A stretch of DNA of 64,000 bases from an uncultured Prevotella sp. (GTDB lineage Bacteria; Bacteroidota; Bacteroidia; Bacteroidales; Bacteroidaceae): positions 1 through 64,000 of the forward strand of contig URRR01000004.1 in NCBI GenBank assembly GCA_900550365.1. Reading direction: 5' to 3'. The notes beneath the pieces are model-generated. The model worked only from the letters and a program-made list of their open reading frames with translations, was not told where the DNA came from and searched no databases. The translations under genes were made by a program, and so were the position numbers. This document shows, piece after piece, positions 45,055 through 52,024 of the stretch. Numbering within the stretch: position 1 is the first letter of the stretch; every line of letters begins with the position of its first letter.

Positions 45055-45160
45055 TAAGTTAAGAATTAAGAAAGAGTAGTAAGTAATAAAGGAGTAAGTA
45101 ATAAAGGAGTATGTAGTAAGGAGTATTGGAGTAAGGGAGTAAAGAAACTAAGACAAATGA
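45055..45160. repeat. GGAGTAAGTAATAAAGGAG tract upstream of ybeY
   Basis: A purine-rich tract of GTAGTAAG, AATAAAGGAGTAAG and GGAGTAAGGGAGTAAAG words ending with CTAAGACAAATGATTAAAA, which carries the AAGACAAATG string found at the tip of the other palindromes. It lies between coaD and ybeY; here only the purine arm is present. Confidence 0.75.
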
Positions 45161-45203
45161 TTAAAATCAGCAGAGAACCTGCCCAGACACATTTTCTTTC
45201 ATA

Positions 45204-45689
45204 TCAATCCTTCACTCCCAACCTCTCCGGCAGGAACTCTGACACGTCTTTACCGAAATGCAGAAGCTCGCGTACCATGCTTGACGAAACGCTCGAATAG
45301 CGCGGGTCTGAGAACATAAAGACTGTGTCGACGCCGCTTATCTGGCGGTTGATGTCGGCCTGTTCACGCTCATACTCAAAGTCCTTGACGCTGCGCACGC
45401 CCTTTATGATAAAGCGGGCACCCTCCTCACGGGCGAAGTCTACGGCCAGTCCGTCAAACGACTTTACCTCAACTTTAGGCTCATCGGCATACACCCGTGC
45501 AATGTCTTTCACCCTGACATCCGCGCCAAAAAGATATTTCTTGCGCACGTTGACGCCCACGCCTATCACGATACGGTCGAACATGGGCAGAGCACGGCGC
45601 ACAATGTCGTCGTGACCGACGGTGAACGGGTCGAAACTGCCTACGAAAACGGCGGTCCGCAGTACACTTTTATTTAATTCATAATTCAT
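45204..45689 (-). CDS. coaD: phosphopantetheine adenylyltransferase
   Basis: A 161-residue nucleotidyltransferase that makes dephospho-CoA from 4'-phosphopantetheine and ATP. Motifs are GSFDPFTVGH (substrate and ATP loop), RFIIKGVRSVKDFEYE and YSSVSSSMVRELL. The residue before GSFDP is Val, where Pro is usual. The annotated start (MNYELNKSV) lies in an AT-rich repeat; a GTG 7 codons in, or another nearby start, is possible. It sits near parE and the S41 protease gene, as in other Bacteroidales. Confidence 0.95.
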   Translation of the reverse strand: MNYELNKSVLRTAVFVGSFDPFTVGHDDIVRRALPMFDRIVIGVGVNVRKKYLFGADVRVKDIARVYADEPKVEVKSFDGLAVDFAREEGARFIIKGVRSVKDFEYEREQADINRQISGVDTVFMFSDPRYSSVSSSMVRELLHFGKDVSEFLPERLGVKD

Positions 45690-45745
45690 AATTGAGGTTA
45701 TGAGGTTATGGGTTTATGAGGTTATAAGGTTGTGACGTTATTGGT
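45690..45745. repeat. GAGGTTAT direct repeats upstream of coaD
   Basis: Several imperfect copies of GAGGTTATG, including the string GAGGTTATAAGGTTG that also occurs in both composite elements (near 19186 and, inverted, near 26605). Confidence 0.7.
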
Positions 45746-45800
45746 AATGAGGACTTATTTAATTCATAATTGCAATGGAAGACAGTTCATGCTTGTTGTT

Positions 45801-46841
45801 TTATGAGTTAAACAGGTCTGGTTCTGCAATGCTGCTGCCGTACATCGTGCGGCCGAAATGCTTGTAGGCAAGCTCTGTCACCATGCGTCCGCGCGGCGTG
45901 CGCTTGATAAATCCCTCCATTATAAGATACGGTTCATACACCTCTTCCACCGTTCCGGCGTCCTCGCCTATTGCCGTCGCAATGGTTGTTATGCCCACAG
46001 GACCGCCACGGAACTTGTCAATGATGGTCAGCAGGATTTTGTTGTCAATCTCGTCAAGTCCGTACTGGTCGATGTTGAGCGCCGTAAGGGCTATCCGGGC
46101 AATGGCCGTGTCGATGCGCCCGGTGCCCTTCACCTGGGCGAAATCCCTCACACGGCGCAGCAGGGCATTAGCTATACGGGGCGTGCCGCGGCTGCGACGG
46201 GCTATCTCAACGGCCGCGTCGTCGTCAATCGGCACCTTAAGTATCGATGCCGAGCGCTTCAGTATCCTCGTGAGCGTCTCGGGTTCGTAGTATTCCAGGT
46301 GCAGGTTTATGCCGAAGCGGGCACGCAGCGGAGCCGTAAGCAGACCGCTGCGGGTGGTCGCTCCCACGAGAGTGAAGGGGTTAAGGTCAATCTGTATCGA
46401 GCGTGCCGACGGCCCCTTGTCTATCATTATGTCGATGCGGTAATCCTCCATTGCCGAGTAGAGATACTCCTCAACGACGGGCGACAGGCGGTGAATCTCG
46501 TCAATAAAGAGCACGTCATTAGGCTCAAGCGAGGTCAGTATGCCGGCAAGGTCGCCCGGCTTGTCGAGCACCGGACCGCTGGTCAGCTTGAACCCTACGC
46601 CCAGCTCGTTGGCGATGATGTTGCTAAGCGTGGTCTTACCCAGTCCGGGAGGACCGTGCAGCAGGGTATGGTCGAGCGGTTCGCCGCGGTATTTGGCCGC
46701 CTCTACGAACACACGGAGATTGTCAACTACCTTCTGCTGACCGCTGAAGTCGTCAAAGCTCAGCGGTCTGAGGGCGTTCTCAAACTCCTTCTCGGCCGAC
46801 GAGAGCGCATTGTTTCTTATATCAAAATTATCGTCAGTCAT
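45801..46841 (-). CDS. ruvB: Holliday junction branch migration helicase RuvB
   Basis: A 346-residue AAA+ motor with Walker A LHGPPGLGKTTLSNII, Walker B VLFIDEIHRL, the RuvA-contacting beta-hairpin region (YRIDIMIDKGPSARSI) and a winged-helix C-terminus with GFIKRTPRGRMVTELAYKHFG. It drives branch migration with RuvA and RuvC, which are not in the window. It has a canonical promoter at 46935-46965. Confidence 0.98.
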   Translation of the reverse strand: MTDDNFDIRNNALSSAEKEFENALRPLSFDDFSGQQKVVDNLRVFVEAAKYRGEPLDHTLLHGPPGLGKTTLSNIIANELGVGFKLTSGPVLDKPGDLAGILTSLEPNDVLFIDEIHRLSPVVEEYLYSAMEDYRIDIMIDKGPSARSIQIDLNPFTLVGATTRSGLLTAPLRARFGINLHLEYYEPETLTRILKRSASILKVPIDDDAAVEIARRSRGTPRIANALLRRVRDFAQVKGTGRIDTAIARIALTALNIDQYGLDEIDNKILLTIIDKFRGGPVGITTIATAIGEDAGTVEEVYEPYLIMEGFIKRTPRGRMVTELAYKHFGRTMYGSSIAEPDLFNS

Positions 46842-46934
46842 TCTTTGTTATATTATCTTACGCCGGCAGAGTAACGCCTCTCCACATCAAGTCATTTAGC
46901 AAGCAGCCACCTGACCGGCGCAATTTAGCCCCTG

Positions 46935-46965
46935 CAAAGTTAAGAAAATTTCCGGTAATAAGCAA
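46935..46965 (-). promoter_or_regulatory. promoter of ruvB
   Basis: On the minus strand TTG (46965-46963), 20 nt, TAACTTTG (46942-46935). This gives a leader of ~85 nt. Confidence 0.85.
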
Positions 46966-47000
46966 TCTGCAATAGATATAATAAGGATTAATTGATTTGC

Positions 47001-47081
47001 AAGAAACGGTCTTTTGGTCATCAAAAGACCGTCAAACGCACGCCAAAAGGCCGTCTTTTAGCGGCCAAAAGACGGCCTTTT
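47001..47081. repeat. 22-bp-period palindromic array, locus 7 (4 units)
   Basis: Units at 47001, 47023, 47045 and 47067. Units 1/2 pair through ACGGTCTTTT / AAAAGACCGT, and units 3/4 are the exact set AAAAGGCCGTCTTTT / AAAAGACGGCCTTTT. It lies between the outward promoters of ruvB and the AICAR transformylase gene. The rest of this 433-bp gap is unremarkable. Confidence 0.92.
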
Positions 47082-47218
47082 GCAAAGCCGCTGATTATCA
47101 GCATGTTACAGGCGGGCAAGACATGCGTCAGCAAAATACGCATACAGCCAGAATATCTAATGCCGCAAACCACGGCACAGGCAAAGGGAATAAAAGGACT
47201 GTTTCCGGTTCTTTTATT

Positions 47219-47248
47219 TTGAATTAAGCCGATTTTGCAGTAAATTTG
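47219..47248 (+). promoter_or_regulatory. promoter of the AICAR transformylase gene
   Basis: TTG (47219-47221), 19 nt, TAAATTTG (47241-47248). The ATG follows at 47275, so the leader is about 20 nt. Confidence 0.85.
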
Positions 47249-47274
47249 CACACAGAAAAGCAAACCGACAGAAT

Positions 47275-48456
47275 ATGAAAGAATTAGCATTAAAGTACGG
47301 ATGCAATCCGAACCAGAAGCCTTCGCGTATTTATATGGAGGAAGGCGAACTGCCAATAGAGGTGCTCAACGGCCGTCCCGGCTACATTAATTTCCTTGAC
47401 GCGCTCAACAGTTGGCAGCTCGTAAAGGAGCTTAAGGCAGCCACAGGCCTGCCCGCGGCTGCCAGCTTCAAGCACGTGTCTCCGGCAGGAGCCGCCGTAG
47501 GCCTGCCGCTCAGCGACACGCTGAAGAAGATTTATTTTGTTGACGATGTGAAGATAGAGCTTTCGCCTCTGGCATGTGCCTACGCCCGCGCCCGCGGAGC
47601 TGACCGCATGAGCAGCTACGGCGACTTTGTAGCCCTGAGCGACACGTGCGACGAGGCCACGGCGACGCTCCTCAAGCGCGAGGTCAGCGACGGCGTGATT
47701 GCTCCTGACTATACTCCCGAGGCGCTCGAGATACTGAAACAGAAGCGCAAGGGCACTTACAACGTAATCAAGATTGACCCTGACTACGTGCCCGCTCCTA
47801 TCGAGCACAAGCAGGTGTTCGGCATAACGTTCGAGCAGGGACGCAACGAGGTGCGCCTGGACGACCCCGCCCTGTTTGAGAATATCCCCACAAAGAACAA
47901 GACTTTCACCCCCGAGGCAAAGCGCGACCTCATCATCAGCCTCATCACCCTGAAGTACACTCAGAGCAACTCTGTATGTTACGTCAAGGACGGACAGGCT
48001 ATCGGCATCGGCGCAGGCCAGCAGAGCCGTATCCACTGCACGCGTCTGGCAGGCAACAAGGCCGACATATGGTGGCTGCGCCAACACCCAAAGGTGATGA
48101 ATCTGCCTTTCGTTGACGGCATACGCCGCGCTGACCGCGACAACACCATCGACGTTTACATCAGCGAGGAGCACGACGACGTACTGGCTGAAGGCACATG
48201 GCAGCGCCTGTTCAAGGAGAAACCTGAAGTGCTGACAATGGAGGAAAAGAAGGAGTGGATAGCCAAGAACACGGGCGTGGCGCTCGGCAGCGACGCCTTC
48301 TTCCCGTTCGGCGACAACATAGAGCGCGCCCACAAGAGCGGCGTTGAGTACATAGCTCAGGCCGGCGGCTCAGTGCGCGACGACAATGTGATTGAGACCT
48401 GCGACAAGTACGGCATCGCAATGGCATTCACCGGCGTGCGTCTGTTCCACCACTGA
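47275..48456 (+). CDS. stand-alone AICAR transformylase (PurH C-terminal domain only)
   Basis: A 393-residue protein covering only the AICAR formyltransferase part of PurH. Motifs are KYGCNPNQKPSR, the active-site SFKHVSPAGAAVG, YTQSNSVCYVKDGQAIGIGAGQQSR and DAFFPFGDNIERA. It formylates AICAR with 10-formyl-THF in purine synthesis. The N-terminal IMP cyclohydrolase (MGS-like) domain of normal ~510-residue PurH is absent, and upstream DNA is a repeat array rather than a broken gene. Ring closure must therefore be encoded elsewhere. Confidence 0.92.
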   Translation: MKELALKYGCNPNQKPSRIYMEEGELPIEVLNGRPGYINFLDALNSWQLVKELKAATGLPAAASFKHVSPAGAAVGLPLSDTLKKIYFVDDVKIELSPLACAYARARGADRMSSYGDFVALSDTCDEATATLLKREVSDGVIAPDYTPEALEILKQKRKGTYNVIKIDPDYVPAPIEHKQVFGITFEQGRNEVRLDDPALFENIPTKNKTFTPEAKRDLIISLITLKYTQSNSVCYVKDGQAIGIGAGQQSRIHCTRLAGNKADIWWLRQHPKVMNLPFVDGIRRADRDNTIDVYISEEHDDVLAEGTWQRLFKEKPEVLTMEEKKEWIAKNTGVALGSDAFFPFGDNIERAHKSGVEYIAQAGGSVRDDNVIETCDKYGIAMAFTGVRLFHH

Positions 48457-48469
48457 TTCAGTTAAGAAT

Positions 48470-48541
48470 TAAGAGTTAAGAATTAAGAAAAACAGTAAAG
48501 CCGTTAATCGTATTGCAGATTTTCTTAATTCTTACCTCTTA
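48470..48541 (+). terminator. repeat-derived palindrome after the AICAR transformylase gene
   Basis: AAGAGTTAAGAATTAAGAAAA pairs with a TTTTCTTAATTCTTACCTCTT arm across a ~28-nt centre, followed by a T/C-rich run. It belongs to the purine-tract family and is well placed to end the purH-type transcript. Confidence 0.6.
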
Positions 48542-48602
48542 TCTTTACTACTTTTACTACAATACTCCTTTACTACTATAAAAATAATTCTTGATTTCCA
48601 TA

Positions 48603-48797
48603 GTGGCAGACATAGATGACATAATTGCCGGAGGCGGAATAGTGTTCCGCAAGGCAAAAAGCGACAACGACAACGGTAAAGGCAAGGTGAAGACCAAGGC
48701 CAAAAAGAAGAAGTATATCACCGGAGCGCACGGCAGCGGGTCGGCCCGCCAGAAAGCGAAATATCGCGAGCAACGTGCCAACAGACACAAAAAATAA
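48603..48797 (+). CDS. possible small basic protein, function unknown
   Basis: About 65 residues from a GTG start (an upstream TTG at 48591 is also open): an acidic N-terminus (ADIDDIIAGGGIVF) followed by a strongly basic, Gly/Lys/Arg-rich tail (KTKAKKKKYITGAHGSG, YREQRANRHKK) that could bind RNA or DNA. I do not recognise a family. The frame ends one base before a good terminator (48796-48837), which supports a transcribed unit. No clear promoter is seen, so it could still be a chance frame. Confidence 0.45.
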   Translation: MADIDDIIAGGGIVFRKAKSDNDNGKGKVKTKAKKKKYITGAHGSGSARQKAKYREQRANRHKK

Positions 48798-48837
48798 AAG
48801 CGGAATGTCAGCAAACAAAAGGCATTCCGCTTTTTTA
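48796..48837. terminator. terminator after the small basic protein frame
   Basis: AAAAGCGGAATG (48796-48807) and CATTCCGCTTTT (48823-48834) form a 12-bp stem followed by TTT on the plus strand; on the minus strand the hairpin runs into TTTTATTTTTT, so it works both ways. Confidence 0.85.
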
Positions 48838-48849
48838 TCACATATTATA

Positions 48850-48881
48850 AAATAAAAAATGCGGCATTGTCAGCCGCATTT
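48850..48881 (-). terminator. terminator of gldH/ricT/holB operon
   Basis: On the minus strand AAATGCGGC and GCCGCATTT form a 9-bp stem followed by TTTTATTTTATAA, about 25 nt after the gldH stop. Confidence 0.85.
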
Positions 48882-48906
48882 CATGTATTGACAAGTAAAC
48901 CATTAC

Positions 48907-49383
48907 TCAACGTAAGGCTTCAAGCCGGAAGCCGATGTCTGTTATTCCGGGCAGTATCTCACGCTTCATCAAATGACGTATGCGCACCGTCAGCGAGTCT
49001 CCTTTTCTCATCTCAACGTCTGAAAGCAGGAAATCATACTGGAAATGGCTTATCCCATGCCCCTTGATATTGCCCTTAACGTCATACAGCCGGCAGTTAA
49101 GCGTGTCCACGGTGACCGTGTGCCCCGGCTCGACAGTCCGCTCTACAAGAAGGCTTACGCCGGTAAACGGAAATTCACGGGTTATCCGCACACCTACCTC
49201 CTGTCTGTAAACACCGCCGTGGGCAAGACGTTTCACGGTATATATCATGGTGTCATTCTTCTCCCATCCTTCTTTCGGAGTGGGCTTGAACCCGTCATAT
49301 ACCACGTCATTGTCGCATGCCGACAATGCCACTGACACGGCCATGGCTGCCAAGAGCCTGGATATCGTACGCCACACAGCCAT
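48907..49383 (-). CDS. gldH: gliding-motility-family lipoprotein GldH
   Basis: A 158-residue lipoprotein (lipobox LSAC) with the GldH pattern: YDGFKPTPKEGWEKNDTMIY, then FPFTGVSLLVE and a C-terminal beta-rich region ending ILPGITDIGFRLE. GldH is needed for gliding in Flavobacterium; non-gliding Bacteroidales keep it, with a probable role in the envelope or type IX secretion. Its ATG overlaps the ricT stop by one base (TAATG), so the two are translationally coupled, and the order holB-ricT-gldH is standard for the order. Confidence 0.92.
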   Translation of the reverse strand: MAVWRTISRLLAAMAVSVALSACDNDVVYDGFKPTPKEGWEKNDTMIYTVKRLAHGGVYRQEVGVRITREFPFTGVSLLVERTVEPGHTVTVDTLNCRLYDVKGNIKGHGISHFQYDFLLSDVEMRKGDSLTVRIRHLMKREILPGITDIGFRLEALR

Positions 49384-50582
49384 TATTCCTTTCCGCCCTT
49401 GCCGTTCTTGTCAGCCTCAACAGCTTTTTTCAGTTGCGCCTCAGGCTGCTTTCCGCGCGCCTTGGGTGCCTGTTTACCGTTACGGTTCTTGGGCTTACGC
49501 TTCTTCTTATTCTTGTCAAAGCGGGTCAGACTCTCGTTCTCAAGCAGGTCTACGGGCCGTTCCTGTTTCTTCACCGCACCGTCCTCCTGAAGCGATAAAG
49601 GCTTTTCTCCACGCTTGTTCATCTCAATCACCTCCAGCGCACGCTTCGCCGTGATGACCTCTACGTTAGCCGGCATCTTCTTGTCGGTCGAGTATGTCAC
49701 CATGCCTGCGAGTATGTCACTCTTGAACAGGTGGTAATCATTGTCCTGAGTCTGCAGCACTACCTCCTTGCTCGGCAGCCTGCGGCTCGCCTCGATATAG
49801 TTGTCAACCTCATAATTGAGGCAGCATTTCAGCTTTGCACACATGCCGGCGAGTTTCTGTGGATTAAGAGATATGTCCTGATAACGCGCCGCGCCGGTGC
49901 TTACCGACACAAAGTTCTTCATCCATGTGGCACAACACAGCTCCCGTCCGCAAGGACCTGTACCGCCGATGCGGCCTGCTTCCTGGCGCGCTCCTATCTG
50001 TTTCATCTCTATACGGACATGAAACGTCTCGGCAAGCACCTTTATCAACTGGCGGAAATCAACTCTCTCGTCAGCTATATAGTAAAAAATGGCCTTGTTG
50101 CCGTCGCCCTGATACTCTACGTCTCCTATCTTCATCTGCAGGTTCAGGTTCTTTGCTATCTGGCGGCTCTGTATCATCGTGTCGTGCTCACGGCTCTTGG
50201 CCTCACGGTATTTCTCCATGTCCACAGGCTTGGCGATGCGGTAAATGCGCTTGATATCATCCGCAGACTTGAGGTTTGCCTTACGTATCTGCAGCTCAAC
50301 GAGCCTTCCCGTAAGCGTAACTACGCCTATGTCGTGGCCTGGATTGGCCTCAACCGCCACGATGTCGCCCTTCTTCAGGTCAAGATTATTTACGTTATGA
50401 TAGTATCCCTTGCGTGTGTTCTTAAACTGAACCTCCACAAGATTGGTGCTCCGAGCATTGCCTGGAACGTCAGCGAGCCAGTCATACGTGTTGAGTTGGC
50501 GGTCCTGCCGTCCGCAGCCTCGTATGCACAGACCACGGTCGCAACCGTTGTATATCAGAAATTTCTTATTATTATAATCCAT
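49383..50582 (-). CDS. ricT: PSP1-domain protein RicT/YaaT family
   Basis: A 399-residue protein with a PSP1 C-terminal domain (~100-260) and the cysteine set typical of RicT: N-terminal CDRGLCIRGC and internal GGTGPCGRELCCATW and CAKLKCCLNYEVD. In Bacillus RicT belongs to a Fe-S complex affecting mRNA processing and biofilm regulation; in Bacteroidota its role is unknown. The last ~80 residues are a Lys-rich low-complexity tail (KKKRKPKNRNGKQAPKARGK) that may bind nucleic acid. It lies between holB and gldH. Confidence 0.9.
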   Translation of the reverse strand: MDYNNKKFLIYNGCDRGLCIRGCGRQDRQLNTYDWLADVPGNARSTNLVEVQFKNTRKGYYHNVNNLDLKKGDIVAVEANPGHDIGVVTLTGRLVELQIRKANLKSADDIKRIYRIAKPVDMEKYREAKSREHDTMIQSRQIAKNLNLQMKIGDVEYQGDGNKAIFYYIADERVDFRQLIKVLAETFHVRIEMKQIGARQEAGRIGGTGPCGRELCCATWMKNFVSVSTGAARYQDISLNPQKLAGMCAKLKCCLNYEVDNYIEASRRLPSKEVVLQTQDNDYHLFKSDILAGMVTYSTDKKMPANVEVITAKRALEVIEMNKRGEKPLSLQEDGAVKKQERPVDLLENESLTRFDKNKKKRKPKNRNGKQAPKARGKQPEAQLKKAVEADKNGKGGKE

Positions 50583-50716
50583 TACACAATAGTTCTTTTA
50601 TATATAAAAGCGGAAAGGCGGAAAGGCACAAGACCTTAATGCCACGCTGCTTTGTTGTTTTCTGTTTTAATGCCGGCCGGCACTTATCAGCCAGACACAT
50701 GCCGGAAAGCATGCCG

Positions 50717-51856
50717 TCAAGGCTTTCTTATCAGAGCAACGATGATGTTCGTTGCCATGTCAAAGAACACAATCTTGGCATTTGCGTTCTGTCCGATGTC
50801 GCGTATGGCACGGTTCATCAGGGCGGTTATTTCTATAACGTTGGCCTCATTGATATAAGGAGAGAAGTTACGGGAGAAGTTTTCCTCCTCACGCGTCATG
50901 TAATTGAGACGCGGAATATGGAAGTTGTACATGAAATTCTCCCTCACCAGCCGCAGGAAATACGCCAACATGCGCTTCTGGCGCTCACGTCCGTAGCCGG
51001 CAACGGTGTCGCTCCACTTCTTCAGATCCTTTATTTTGCGCATATATGCGAGGCGCATCAGTGAAATGAACATCTCGAGAAACTGTCTCTTCTCATTGTC
51101 GGCGTCAAGCTCTTCGAGCGCAGCCAGCCAACTGCCGTTAGCCGCACGCGCCACGCGCATGGCCGTATCAGCATCCAGTCCGCGGCGTTCTGTCAGCGCG
51201 TCGGTCATCGCCTGCGTGTCAATACGCTTAATGTCAATGCGCTGGGCACGACTTCTTATCGTGTCGATAAGGCGTTCAGGTTCCTCACAGACCATAAGGA
51301 ATACCGTCTCATGCGGCGGTTCCTCAAGCAATTTAAGTATCTTGTTGGCGCACTCGGCGTTCATTCGCTCCGGCAACCATATTATCACGACCTTGTATCC
51401 GCCCTGACTTGACTTCAGACTGAGGCGTTTCAGAATCAGGTCGCTCTCTCCTACTCCAATCTGAGCCTGTTGGTTGGCAGCGCCCATCTCATCAAGCCAG
51501 CGGTCAATGTTGAAATACGGGCCTCCGTCAAGCATATGCCGCCACTCCGACATGAAGTCTTCGCTCGACATCTTGTGCTCTGAGCCGGTGCCGGCAGGAC
51601 GTATTACGGGATAAGAGAAATGCAGGTCGGGGTGGGCATACTTGGCCGTCATCGCGCACTGCGGGCACACACCGCACGAGTCTCCGTCCCTACGGTTACT
51701 GCATAAGAGATATGACGCGAAGGCTATGGCAAGCGCCATCTTGCCACAACCCGAAGGGCCGCACAGCATTATAGCGTGCGGCACACGGTCTTCGGCGACC
51801 ATCTGCAAAAGCCTTCGCTTGGCTTCGTCCTGTCCAATTACGTCGCTGAACTTCAT
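50717..51856 (-). CDS. holB: DNA polymerase III subunit delta'
   Basis: A 379-residue clamp-loader subunit. An AAA+ domain with Walker-A-like GPSGCGKMALAIAFA and a four-Cys zinc site (CSNRRDGDSCGVCPQC) is followed by helical domains. It helps load the beta clamp with delta and tau/gamma. The Walker A ends GKM rather than GKT/S, consistent with delta' being a weak or non-hydrolysing member. A -7 box TAAATTTG at 51879-51886 lies upstream. Confidence 0.93.
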   Translation of the reverse strand: MKFSDVIGQDEAKRRLLQMVAEDRVPHAIMLCGPSGCGKMALAIAFASYLLCSNRRDGDSCGVCPQCAMTAKYAHPDLHFSYPVIRPAGTGSEHKMSSEDFMSEWRHMLDGGPYFNIDRWLDEMGAANQQAQIGVGESDLILKRLSLKSSQGGYKVVIIWLPERMNAECANKILKLLEEPPHETVFLMVCEEPERLIDTIRSRAQRIDIKRIDTQAMTDALTERRGLDADTAMRVARAANGSWLAALEELDADNEKRQFLEMFISLMRLAYMRKIKDLKKWSDTVAGYGRERQKRMLAYFLRLVRENFMYNFHIPRLNYMTREEENFSRNFSPYINEANVIEITALMNRAIRDIGQNANAKIVFFDMATNIIVALIRKP

Positions 51857-51964
51857 TCCTCTTATCAGTCAATCGGTGCAAATTTACTAAAAATCCACTT
51901 ATAACATGCCAAAAGGCCGATAAAAGTCAGTCTTTTTAATTTTCTTATACAGCGGCATAACGGT

Positions 51965-52001
51965 TAATCCCTGCATTCACGCAGAGTGAAAGCAGGGATT
52001 A
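51965..52001 (-). terminator. hairpin downstream of sugar porter gene
   Basis: TAATCCCTGC (51965-51974) and GCAGGGATTA (51992-52001) form a perfect 10-bp stem 24 nt after the porter stop. No T-run follows on the minus strand, so termination is uncertain; it may stabilise the 3' end. Confidence 0.45.
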
Positions 52002-52024
52002 CAGTGTTATCCACCAAGCTGTTG

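Noticed and set aside
45858..46874. A 338-codon frame antisense to ruvB
   Set aside because: It is a codon-bias shadow of ruvB with no recognisable domain; similar long antisense frames opposite priA, the MATE gene, the CapA-like gene and the AICAR transformylase gene were dropped for the same reason.
46992..47227. Two overlapping 76-codon plus-strand frames upstream of the AICAR transformylase gene
   Set aside because: They lie over a 22-bp-period array and the promoter of the next gene; the frames exist because the repeat units lack stops in several phases.
48557..48841. A 94-codon hydrophobic frame opposite the small basic protein
   Set aside because: It crosses the terminator hairpin and its composition is what is expected opposite a Lys-rich frame.
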